NCBI RefSeq assembly: GCF_009852415.1
Contig: NZ_WOXS01000002.1
Location: forward strand, 1,240,001-1,304,000
Reading direction: 5' to 3'
DNA from: Streptomyces sp. Tu 3180
Lineage (GTDB): Bacteria; Actinomycetota; Actinomycetes; Streptomycetales; Streptomycetaceae
Length of the DNA stretch: 64,000 nt
The position numbers and the translations under genes are program-made. This document shows, piece by piece, positions 57,397-64,000 of this stretch. The notes under the pieces are model-generated. The model made no database searches, was not told where the DNA came from, and saw only the letters and a program-made list of their open reading frames with translations. Each line of letters begins with the position of its first letter. Positions within the stretch are counted from its first letter, which is position 1.

Positions 57397-57942
57397 GTGC
57401 ACGGACCGACGTCGTCCGGCTGGCTGCTGGTCGCGCTCTGCGCGGCGACCGGGGCCTACTGCCTGCTGCGGATGCGCAGCAGCGTCGAGGAGCAGCGCCG
57501 CGCCGCGGGCGGTGAGGCGCTCATGGGATTCGGCATGGCCGCGATGGCCGTGCCGGCGGCGGCGTTCACCCCGCCGTCGTGGGCCTGGCCCGTCTACGCG
57601 GTGGTGTTCGGCGCGGCCGGGCTGCACGCGCTGTGGACGGCCCGTGCGAGCGCGCGCCACCTGCACCACCTGGTCGGGGCCGGGGCCATGGTCTACATGG
57701 CGGTGGCGATGGCCACGTCCCCCGCCGGTCACGGGCACGGCGGCCCGGGCACCCCCCTGCTGACCGGGACCCTGCTGCTCTACTTCGCCGGATACGTGCT
57801 GGTGACGGGTGTCCGGCTGGTGCCCGTGCCCGCCCCTGCGGTCACCGGCGGGTCCGCCGGATGGGGCGACCGGCCGGAACTGGCCCGGGTCTGCCGGCTG
57901 TCCATGGGGATGGCGATGGTGGCGATGCTGCTGACGATGTGA
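57397..57942 (+). CDS. DUF5134 membrane protein
   Basis: A 181-residue protein with six hydrophobic helices (GWLLVALCAATGAYCLL, MGFGMAAMAVPAAAF, WPVYAVVFGAAGLHAL, LVGAGAMVYMAVAM, LLTGTLLLYFAGYVLV and MAMVAMLL). LHALWTARASARHLHHL and SPAGHGHGG are His-containing loops. I assign it to DUF5134 from its helix pattern; the function is unknown. GTG 57397 is preferred over GTG 57391 because GAGGGGGC lies at a usable distance. The M56 peptidase gene follows in the same direction 100 bp on. Confidence 0.75.
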   Translation: MHGPTSSGWLLVALCAATGAYCLLRMRSSVEEQRRAAGGEALMGFGMAAMAVPAAAFTPPSWAWPVYAVVFGAAGLHALWTARASARHLHHLVGAGAMVYMAVAMATSPAGHGHGGPGTPLLTGTLLLYFAGYVLVTGVRLVPVPAPAVTGGSAGWGDRPELARVCRLSMGMAMVAMLLTM

Positions 57943-58042
57943 GGCGGGCCGGAGCCCGCGGGGCGCGACGCGGGACCGTTGGCTGCGTCACTTTGCCCCG
58001 AGGGCGGTACGCACGCGCGGTACCCGCTCATAGGCTGCACGC

Positions 58043-58978
58043 ATGATGCTCCCCGCGGCCCTGCTGCTGCTCGGCGTCCTGACCGCCGTCGCCGGACCCC
58101 GGCTGCTCGCCCGGGCCGACTGGCCGGACCGTGAACCGGTGGTGGCGCTGTGGGTGTGGCAGTGCGTGATCGCGGCGGTGCTGCTGTGCTGCGCCCTGTC
58201 GATGACGTTCAGCGCGGCGGCCGCCTGGCGGGCGGTGGGCGGCCGGGTGTTCGCCACCGCGCCCCGCGCGGTGGCGGAGGCGTACGCCCTGGGGACGGCC
58301 GGGATCTGGGCGGCGACCACCGCGGTGGCACTGGCGTGCGGCGGGATCTGGAGCGCGGCCATGCTGGTCCGGGAGATCGCGCGGGCCCGTGCCCGGCGCC
58401 GGGCGCGCCGGGCCGAACTGCGGGTACGGGCTCCGCTGCTGCCCGGCGAGGAGCCGCGCTCCGACCGGCTGGTGGTCCTGGAGGGGGAGCGACCCGACGC
58501 CTGGTGGCTTCCCGGCACCCCGCCCCGGCTGGTCGTCACCACGGCCGCGCTGCGCCGGCTGAAGGGCCGGCAGCTGGACGCCGTCCTCGCGCACGAGCGG
58601 GGGCACGCGCGGGCCCGGCACGACTGGCTGCTGCACTGCTCCTGCGCGCTGGCCGGCGGCTTCCCGCAGGTGCCGGTGTTCGCCGCGTTCCGCGACGAGA
58701 TGCACCGGCTGGTCGAACTCGCCGCCGACGACACCGCCTCCCGCCGCTTCGGCCGGCTGACCACGGCCCTCGCCCTGGTGGAACTCAACGAGCACCGGGG
58801 GGTGTTCGGCCCCTGCCCGGCCTCGCAGGCGAACGTCCCGGCCCGGGTCCGCCGGCTGCTCACTCCGCCGGACCGGCTGACGGCGGGACGGCGGCTGCGC
58901 CTGACGGCCGCGGCGTCCCTGGTGCCGGTGATCCCCGTACTGGTGGCGTTCGTGCCGGGATTGCGGGCACTGGGATAG
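58043..58978 (+). CDS. M56-family membrane metallopeptidase (BlaR1-like)
   Basis: A 311-residue membrane protease. Three N-terminal helices and a cytoplasmic loop lead to VLAHERGHARARHDWLL, the HExxH zinc site (near residue 190), with ELAADDTASRR as the third-ligand region; a C-terminal helix (AAASLVPVIPVLVAFVPGL) ends it. There is no penicillin-binding sensor domain, so it is a short M56 and not a true BlaR1. No BlaI-type regulator adjoins. The ATG at 58043 lacks a ribosome site, and TAGGCT (58031-58036) ends 6 bp upstream, so it is probably leaderless. Confidence 0.87.
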   Translation: MMLPAALLLLGVLTAVAGPRLLARADWPDREPVVALWVWQCVIAAVLLCCALSMTFSAAAAWRAVGGRVFATAPRAVAEAYALGTAGIWAATTAVALACGGIWSAAMLVREIARARARRRARRAELRVRAPLLPGEEPRSDRLVVLEGERPDAWWLPGTPPRLVVTTAALRRLKGRQLDAVLAHERGHARARHDWLLHCSCALAGGFPQVPVFAAFRDEMHRLVELAADDTASRRFGRLTTALALVELNEHRGVFGPCPASQANVPARVRRLLTPPDRLTAGRRLRLTAAASLVPVIPVLVAFVPGLRALG

Positions 58979-59106
58979 CCGGGGGGCCCGGAGCAGGCCG
59001 GGGACGGCCCGGCGGGCGGTCCGACGGACACGGGTGACCGGCTCCGGACGTCAGGACACGGAAGGACGACTGGCCCCGGACCCCGCCGGTCGGCAAGGAT
59101 CACTGC

Positions 59107-59778
59107 ATGCACACCCCCCACGTCGACTCCCCGCCCCGGCCCGCGGACCGGCCCCCCACCACCCTGTCCACCGGTGTACTGGCGCTGTGCTCGGCGCTGC
59201 TGCTGGCACTGGTCGCCGTCGAGTGGCGTCCGCTGCTCGAACTGGACGGCGACATCTCCCGCACCACCCACCGCTGGGCGGTCGAGGAACCCGGACTGAC
59301 GCAGACGGCCCGCGTCCTGACGGACTGGGTCTGGGACCCGTGGACGATGCGGGTGCTGTGCGGTGTGGCGGCGGTGCTGCTGGCACGGCGGTACGCGGCC
59401 CGGTGGACGGCGGTGTGGCTGGTGGTGACGGTCGCCCTGGGGACGGCCGTGCAACAGGGCCTGAAGGCCGCGGTGGACCGCGCCCGCCCGGTCTGGCCCG
59501 ACCCGGTCGACTCCGCGCACTACGCGGCCTTCCCGTCGGGCCACGCCATGACCGCCACGGTGGTCTGCGGGCTCCTGCTGTGGCTCCTGCACCGCCACGG
59601 CGTGAGCCGCCCCGTGCGGCACGCGGCGCTGTTCCTGGCGGTCCTCTCGGTGACGGGTGTCGGCCTCACCCGTGTCTGGCTCGGCGTCCACTGGCCCACG
59701 GACGTCCTCGGCGGCTGGCTGCTCGGCGCGCTGGTGGTGGCCGCGGCGGTGCTGGTCCACCGGCGCCGGCACCCGTGA
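59107..59778 (+). CDS. PAP2-family membrane phosphatase (second copy type)
   Basis: A 223-residue membrane protein with about six helices. KAAVDRARPVWP, FPSGHAMTA and TRVWLGVHWPTDVLGGW are the three PAP2 motifs. Unlike the PAP2 protein at 8.8 kb, its helices match the usual full bundle, and the N-terminal segment is short. Undecaprenyl-diphosphate or phosphatidate phosphatase activity is likely. The start has GGCAAGG upstream, and TCACTGC separates it from the ATG. A hairpin terminator follows 59 bp after the stop. Confidence 0.88.
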   Translation: MHTPHVDSPPRPADRPPTTLSTGVLALCSALLLALVAVEWRPLLELDGDISRTTHRWAVEEPGLTQTARVLTDWVWDPWTMRVLCGVAAVLLARRYAARWTAVWLVVTVALGTAVQQGLKAAVDRARPVWPDPVDSAHYAAFPSGHAMTATVVCGLLLWLLHRHGVSRPVRHAALFLAVLSVTGVGLTRVWLGVHWPTDVLGGWLLGALVVAAAVLVHRRRHP

Positions 59779-59837
59779 GCCGCCGACCCGCACCGGGGAC
59801 CCGGCAGTGATAGCCCGAGGCTACTACCAGGCCTGAA

Positions 59838-59880
59838 CCGTCCGTCTCGGACGATCCCCCGCGTCGCCCGAGACGGACGG
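59838..59880 (+). terminator. Hairpin terminator after the second PAP2 gene
   Basis: CCGTCCGTCTCGG (59838-59850) pairs with CCGAGACGGACGG (59868-59880) over a 17-nt loop. Confidence 0.75.
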
Positions 59881-59922
59881 CAGCCCGGAGCGGGCCCCAA
59901 GGACCCGGCCGGACGCGTTGAG

Positions 59923-59941
59923 TATAGTTGGCTGCCAGCCA
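59923..59941 (+). promoter_or_regulatory. -10 hexamer and overlapping TetR operator
   Basis: TATAGT (59923-59928) is a near-ideal -10, followed at once by TGGCTG-C-CAGCCA (59929-59941), a perfect 13-bp palindrome covering the start of transcription, 20 bp before the TetR start codon. This geometry is expected for autorepression. Confidence 0.72.
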
Positions 59942-59960
59942 GTCAACGCAGGAGTCAAGC

Positions 59961-60668
59961 ATGTCCCCGCGCAGCGCCCTGGTCAATGAAGAGTTGCGGA
60001 GGCGTTCGAAGGAGCGGCTTCTGCAAGCGGCCGTCGAGCTGGTGAGCGAGCACGGATACGAGGCGACCACACTCGGCGACATCGCCGACCGGGCGGGTTC
60101 CGCGCGCGGCCTGGTCTCGTACTACTTCCCGGGGAAGCGCCAGCTCGTGCAGTCCGCCGTGCACCGGCTGATGCACCGCACCCTGGAGGAGGCGCTGGAG
60201 CGCGAGCCGCACACCGAGGACGGCCGGGAGCGGATGGCGCGGGCCATCGACGCGATCCTGGGCCTGGCACGGGACCGGCCGGTCCTGATGCGCCAGCACA
60301 TGGCCGGCATGCTGCAGGCCGAGGGATTCGTCGTGTGCCCCGAACAGCGGCGGCTGGCCGAGCTGCTGAGGGACACCGTCGCCCGGCACGGCTCCCACGA
60401 CGTCGACACCGACTACCCGATGCTGCGCGCCCTGCTGATGGGGGCCGTGTTCGCGGCCCTCGTCCCGGGCGCGCCGATGCCCGTCCCGGTGCTGCGCGCG
60501 GAGCTCTTCAAGCGCTACCGGCTCGACTGGGAGATGGGCGTGCCGCCGGACACCGAGGTGTCCGGCGGCACGGGCCGGAGGGACCTGTCCCGGTTCTTCG
60601 CGACCGAGCCGGCGCCGGAGAGTCCGGCGCCGGCCCTCCGGCCGGAGCCGGACGCTCAGTCGAAGTAG
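59961..60668 (+). CDS. TetR/AcrR family regulator
   Basis: A 235-residue regulator. LLQAAVELVSEHGYEATTLGDIADRAGSARGLVSYYFPGKRQLVQSAV spans the TetR DNA-binding domain, with the recognition helix GSARGLVSYYF. The C-terminal ligand domain is BetI-like in length and ends in a Pro/Glu tail. The ATG at 59961 follows AGGAG. A palindrome overlaps its own promoter. Its 3' end overlaps the convergent LVIVD gene by 13 bp. Targets other than itself are not evident. Confidence 0.9.
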   Translation: MSPRSALVNEELRRRSKERLLQAAVELVSEHGYEATTLGDIADRAGSARGLVSYYFPGKRQLVQSAVHRLMHRTLEEALEREPHTEDGRERMARAIDAILGLARDRPVLMRQHMAGMLQAEGFVVCPEQRRLAELLRDTVARHGSHDVDTDYPMLRALLMGAVFAALVPGAPMPVPVLRAELFKRYRLDWEMGVPPDTEVSGGTGRRDLSRFFATEPAPESPAPALRPEPDAQSK

Positions 60669-62158
60669 TCCGGCTGCGTCTGCACGTTGAGCTCACGCAG
60701 GTGGACCCATCGGGCCGGGTCCGTGCGCCGGTCGTCGATCCTGAGGACGTCGAGGCCCTTGGCGATGTCGTTCGAGTAGATGTAGCCGTTGTAGTAGTAC
60801 GCCGACCAGGAGCCGCCGGTGACGATGCTGTCGGTGGTCAGCGGGCCGCGCTCGAAGTAGGCGATCTCCCTGGGCTTCGAGGAGTTGGTGAAGTCCCAGA
60901 CGGAGACGCCGCCCTGGTACCAGGCCTGGACCATCAGGTCCCTGCCCTTGACCGGGATCAGCGAGCCGTTGTGGGCGACGCAGTTCTCGGTGTCCGCCTG
61001 GTGGCGGGGGATCTTGAAGTAGCTGCGGAAGACCAGCTCGCGCCGGTCGCCCTTGCCGACGATGTCGTAGATGCCGTCCGCGCCGCGGTTCGGGCCGACC
61101 TCCGCGTTGCAGGTGGCGGCGCCGCCGCCGCCCAGCTCGTCGGTGAACACGACCTTGTCGGCCTTCTGGTTGAAGGTCGCCGAGTGCCAGAACGCGAAGT
61201 TCACGTTGTCCTGCACCCGGTCGATCACCTTCGGACGCTCCGGGTCCTCGATGGAGAACAGGATGCCGTCGCCCATGCAGGCACCGGCGGCCAGGTCCTC
61301 GGACGGCAGCACGGTGATGTCGTGGCAGCCGGTGGTCTTGGAGACGCCCGGGTTGGTGGGCGCGCCCGGGTTGCCGCCGCCGTCCGGGCCCTCGCCCGGG
61401 AACAGCACCGGGAAGCCGACGACCGCCGCCTCGTGCGGGGCGTGGCGCGGCACCTTGATGACCGAGATGCCGTCGTGCGGCGGCTGGCAGTCGGGGTAGG
61501 CCGCGTTCGGCGAGTACGAGGAGACGTAGACGTAGACGTTCTTGCGCTCGGGCACCAGCGTGTGGGTGTGCGAGCCGCAGGCGGTCTCGACGGCGGCGAC
61601 GTAGCGCGGGTTGCTCTTGTCGCTGATGTCGAAGACCTTCATGCCCTCCCAGGAGGACTTCTCGGTCACCGGCTGGGTGGTGCTGTTGCAACTGCTGTCG
61701 CTGCGCGAGGAGTCGGTGGACAGGAACAGCAGGTCCCCGGAGACGGAGATGTCGTTCTGCGAGCCGGGGCACAGGACCTGGGCCACCGTCTTCGGCGACT
61801 TCGGGTTGCTGATGTCGAAGATGCGGAAGCCGTCGTAGTTGCCGGCGAACGCGTAGCGCCCCTGGAACGCCAGGTCCGAATTGGTGCCGGGGAGCGCGTC
61901 CTTGGGGATGTTGGCCACGTGCCGGATGTTGCCGGAGTGGACGATCTCGTCCTGGCCGGGGATCTCGCCGTTCTCGATGGCCTCGCGCGCCTCGGCCCGG
62001 GCGCTCGACGAGACCTCCTTGCGTGCGTCCGGCCCGTCCCCGGGGTCGGGGATCGCCGCGGCCGGGGCAGCGGTGAGGAGCGCGGTCAGCAGCCCACCGG
62101 CCGCCGCGGCAACTCCCAGGCGTCTGCGCCGGGTTCGGGGAACACTCAACAGGATCAC
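60656..62158 (-). CDS. Secreted LVIVD-repeat beta-propeller protein
   Basis: A 500-residue secreted protein. The signal peptide is residues 1-36 (VAAAAGGLLTALLTAAPAAA). The rest is a beta-propeller built from LVIVD-type blades: AGNYDGFRIFDISNPKSPK, WEGMKVFDISDKSNPRYV, FSIEDPERPKVIDRV and GGVSVWDFTNSSKPREI are successive units. His-rich sites such as GSHTHT, FWHSATF and CVAHNGS suggest metal or ligand binding in the propeller. The GTG start follows GGAGGAAGAAG. It is divergent from the DUF305 lipoprotein gene, a pairing that suggests joint extracytoplasmic function. Confidence 0.87.
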   Translation of the reverse strand: MILLSVPRTRRRRLGVAAAAGGLLTALLTAAPAAAIPDPGDGPDARKEVSSSARAEAREAIENGEIPGQDEIVHSGNIRHVANIPKDALPGTNSDLAFQGRYAFAGNYDGFRIFDISNPKSPKTVAQVLCPGSQNDISVSGDLLFLSTDSSRSDSSCNSTTQPVTEKSSWEGMKVFDISDKSNPRYVAAVETACGSHTHTLVPERKNVYVYVSSYSPNAAYPDCQPPHDGISVIKVPRHAPHEAAVVGFPVLFPGEGPDGGGNPGAPTNPGVSKTTGCHDITVLPSEDLAAGACMGDGILFSIEDPERPKVIDRVQDNVNFAFWHSATFNQKADKVVFTDELGGGGAATCNAEVGPNRGADGIYDIVGKGDRRELVFRSYFKIPRHQADTENCVAHNGSLIPVKGRDLMVQAWYQGGVSVWDFTNSSKPREIAYFERGPLTTDSIVTGGSWSAYYYNGYIYSNDIAKGLDVLRIDDRRTDPARWVHLRELNVQTQPDYFD

Positions 62159-62352
62159 TGTCTTCTTCCTCCCTGGTTCCGTTCAACTCGGAACGGGTTT
62201 CGCACCGGCAGTATCGTCTTCGACATGCACATACCAACAGAGGGAAACACACTTGCAATGAAGTTTTCTGATCATTGACGCGCGGAAGCGTGCTAGGACG
62301 GTCGTCAGCACTCACGAGGTGCCCCGCAACCCGCCTGCCACAGGAGGTCCTT

Positions 62353-63021
62353 GTGCTCTACCGCCGTGTGCCCCGTGCGTCCGTCGTCGCGGCCGGGCTG
62401 ACCGCCCTGGCCGTACTGGGCCTCACGGGCTGCGACTCCGGCACGGACGGCACCAGGTCGGCCGCGACGAGCGGGCCCTCGGTCATCGCACCGGGTGAAC
62501 CCGGGGAGGCGAACCGGACCCTGTCGGCCGAGGAGGCCGCACAGCAGCGGGCGGAGGACGACTCCCCCAACTCCGCCGACGTGTCCTACGTGCGGATGAT
62601 GACCGAGCACCACGCACAGGCCCTGGAGATGACCGAACTGGTCCCGGACCGCGCCGAGTCGTCGAAGGTCGTCAAACTGGCCGAACGCATCGCCGCCGCG
62701 CAGCAGCCGGAGATCAAGGCGATGGAGGGCTGGCTGAAGACGCACGGCAAGCAGGCCCGGGACGACGGACACGACCACGGACACGACCACGCGACGATGC
62801 CCGGCATGGCGACGCGCGCCCAGATGGAGAAACTGCGCGAGGCCGAGGGCAAGGCCTTCGACCAGCTCTTCCTCACCCTGATGATCACCCACCACGAAGG
62901 GGCGGTCACCATGGCCACCGACGTCAAGGGGCAGGGCAACAACATCCAGGTCGAGGAGATGGCCGACGACGTCGTCGCCCAGCAGACGAGCGAGATCACA
63001 CGGATGCGCGACCTGCTGTGA
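62353..63021 (+). CDS. DUF305 lipoprotein with His/Met-rich segment
   Basis: A 222-residue exported protein. AVLGLTGCDSG is a lipobox, so it is a lipoprotein. Two DUF305 half-domains follow: YVRMMTEHHAQALEMTEL and LTLMITHHEGAVTMATDV, each with the family HH motif. DDGHDHGHDHATMPGMATR between them is a His/Met-rich, possibly metal-binding loop. The GTG at 62353 has AGGAGG upstream. DUF305 proteins are ferritin-like and often found with copper genes; copper binding is inferred. It is divergent from the LVIVD protein gene. Confidence 0.9.
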   Translation: MLYRRVPRASVVAAGLTALAVLGLTGCDSGTDGTRSAATSGPSVIAPGEPGEANRTLSAEEAAQQRAEDDSPNSADVSYVRMMTEHHAQALEMTELVPDRAESSKVVKLAERIAAAQQPEIKAMEGWLKTHGKQARDDGHDHGHDHATMPGMATRAQMEKLREAEGKAFDQLFLTLMITHHEGAVTMATDVKGQGNNIQVEEMADDVVAQQTSEITRMRDLL

Positions 63022-63123
63022 GACGCGCCGGCCGCCGACGGGACTCGCGGGACGGGACCGGACGGCGGCGCCCCGGCGGGCCCGCCCGCGGCGGGCCGGG
63101 CGCCCGGCGCCCGGCCGGTCCGC

Positions 63124-63645
63124 TCACCGCCGGGCGTGGCGCGGGGACAGCAGGCCCGCGTCGCGCGCCCGGCCGATCAGCCGGAGCGCCCCGCGCCGGC
63201 TGTGTCCGGTCGCGCTCATCACGGCGAGGACCGGATCGGCGCCCCGCTCCCGGGCCGTCCGGTACTCACGGGCCACCAGCCGCCATCCCTCCGGGCCCCG
63301 CGGCCAGGCCGGGCGGCCCCGGTGCGTCCCGGTGCCGGCGCCGTCCCCGCCGACCGGCCCGTCCCCGGCGCCGCACGCCCGCGCCAGCGGCCCCTCGATC
63401 CAGTCGGCGAACACCGCCAGGTCCTCCAGGGCCAGCGCGGGCCGGGCCCGCACGTCCTCGACGCACACGCACCCGCCGGACACCGTGGCGAGCGCGTCGA
63501 CCCGGGCCCCGTCGCCGAAGGCCAGCCGCACATGCAGCCACCGCGTCGCGCGTTCCCCCTCCCGCACCTCCCACGCGGGCCACACGGACACCGCGCCCTC
63601 CGCCGGAGAGCGATCGGAAAGCTGAAGAAAAGACTCCTCGAGCAC
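63124..63645 (-). CDS. DUF6214-like protein
   Basis: A 173-residue soluble protein of unknown function, resembling Streptomyces DUF6214 proteins by eye. The N-terminal half (VSVWPAWEVREGERATRWLHVRLAF, DALATVSGGCVCVEDVRA) is beta-rich, and the C-terminal half is helical (LVAREYRTARERGADPVLAVM, ATGHSRRGALRLIGRARDAG). The last part has the look of a short DNA- or ring-binding helix pair. The start is GTG 63645, without a clear ribosome site. Confidence 0.65.
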   Translation of the reverse strand: MLEESFLQLSDRSPAEGAVSVWPAWEVREGERATRWLHVRLAFGDGARVDALATVSGGCVCVEDVRARPALALEDLAVFADWIEGPLARACGAGDGPVGGDGAGTGTHRGRPAWPRGPEGWRLVAREYRTARERGADPVLAVMSATGHSRRGALRLIGRARDAGLLSPRHARR

Positions 63646-63802
63646 GCACGCACCGTAACCATGTGATCACTTTCCTTCTCGTGGAACACGCACCCGCACG
63701 GCGGACGGCACCCTGACAGCGGAGCGCCGGCGGTGCGATGCTGGATGCGTCAGCGCTCTCCCGTCGGTCTCCCGTCGGTCCCCCGGGGTGAGGAGTTCGG
63801 CC

Positions 63803-64000
63803 GTGCTGCGTGTCGCCGTCGTCGGTTCCGGGCCGAGCGGGTGCTACACCGCTCAGAGCCTCGTCCAGCAGGACCCCCAGGTACGCGTCGACGTCCTGGA
63901 CCGGCTGCCCTGCCCCTACGGCCTGGTCCGCTACGGCGTGGCGCCGGACCACGAGAAGATCAAGTCCCTGCAGAACAACCTCCGCACGGTCCTGGAGCAC
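63803..64000 (+). CDS. Ferredoxin/NADP reductase (FprA-like), 3' end outside window
   Basis: The first 66 residues of a flavoprotein that runs off the right edge. [20 protein letters not shown] is the FAD-binding loop, and [21 protein letters not shown] is the specific signature of the adrenodoxin-reductase/FprA group, which passes electrons from NADPH to ferredoxin. The GTG at 63803 follows AGGAG by 8 bp. Confidence 0.9.
   Translation, partial: MLRVAVVGSGPSGCYTAQSLVQQDPQVRVDVLDRLPCPYGLVRYGVAPDHEKIKSLQNNLRTVLEH

Overview
The window is high-GC (roughly 70-75 %) actinobacterial chromosome, almost certainly Streptomyces. Evidence for this is the many GTG starts, AGGAGG-type ribosome sites, stop/start overlaps, several genes that look leaderless, mycothiol-type and DUF families typical of the genus, a CebR-type operator and a secreted mannanase close to the Streptomyces ManA type. 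No rRNA, tRNA, CRISPR array, insertion sequence or prophage was seen; it reads as ordinary chromosome with accessory metabolic and cell-surface islands. Family names come from recognising motifs by eye; no database search was run.

Layout. 1-3.3 kb: end of a hemerythrin-like gene, then an amino-sugar/tagatose-type set (class II aldolase, SIS-domain isomerase, divergent DeoR regulator). 3.4-8.7 kb: a GH15 hydrolase and a copper island (CopA ATPase divergent from a His-rich secreted protein, with three CsoR-like palindromes between them). 9.6-12.4 kb: a translationally coupled dehydrogenase-PmoA-cupin operon behind a LacI-type operator. 12.6-16.7 kb: a complete TctCBA tricarboxylate transporter with a divergent CitB-type response regulator but no kinase. 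16.8-20 kb: an alpha-dioxygenase-like haem protein whose predicted distal His is Arg, and a leishmanolysin-like protease. 20.5-23.3 kb: an acetyl-esterase/mannanase pair, both with cellulose-binding modules, behind a perfect CebR-type palindrome.

23.4-25.3 kb is the most unusual part: a class F sortase (interrupted by a one-base frameshift) next to a secreted, membrane-anchored polyampholyte protein made of Lys/Asp/Glu/Tyr repeats punctuated by four copies of KPHGGVH(A/T)GGGAL. The last copy sits just before a C-terminal hydrophobic stretch and RRKK, as a sorting signal would. 25.7-34.4 kb holds MFS, SDR and mycothiol-dependent enzymes, a MarR regulator, a two-component system, a TetR/nitroreductase pair separated by five regularly spaced operator half-sites, and a geranylgeranyl-reductase-type flavoprotein. 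34.5-43.2 kb holds a peptidase, a TmrB-like ATPase fused to a NUDIX hydrolase, a ROK kinase/LacI pair, a DUF2975/XRE pair, a DUF6986 aldolase-like enzyme and a Tat-exported phosphodiesterase.

43.2-54.8 kb: etfBA, flavin reductase, thioredoxin, an acyltransferase, a decayed B3/B4-domain pseudogene, a transglutaminase-like protein, an operon of DUF6421, SDR and threonine-aldolase-like genes, a glycerophosphodiesterase, a frameshifted acetyltransferase and two VOC proteins. 54.9-64 kb: a FUSC/MarR operon, DUF5134 and M56 membrane proteins, a second PAP2 phosphatase, a TetR regulator, a divergent LVIVD/DUF305 secreted pair, a DUF6214-like protein and the start of a ferredoxin-NADP reductase that runs off the right edge.
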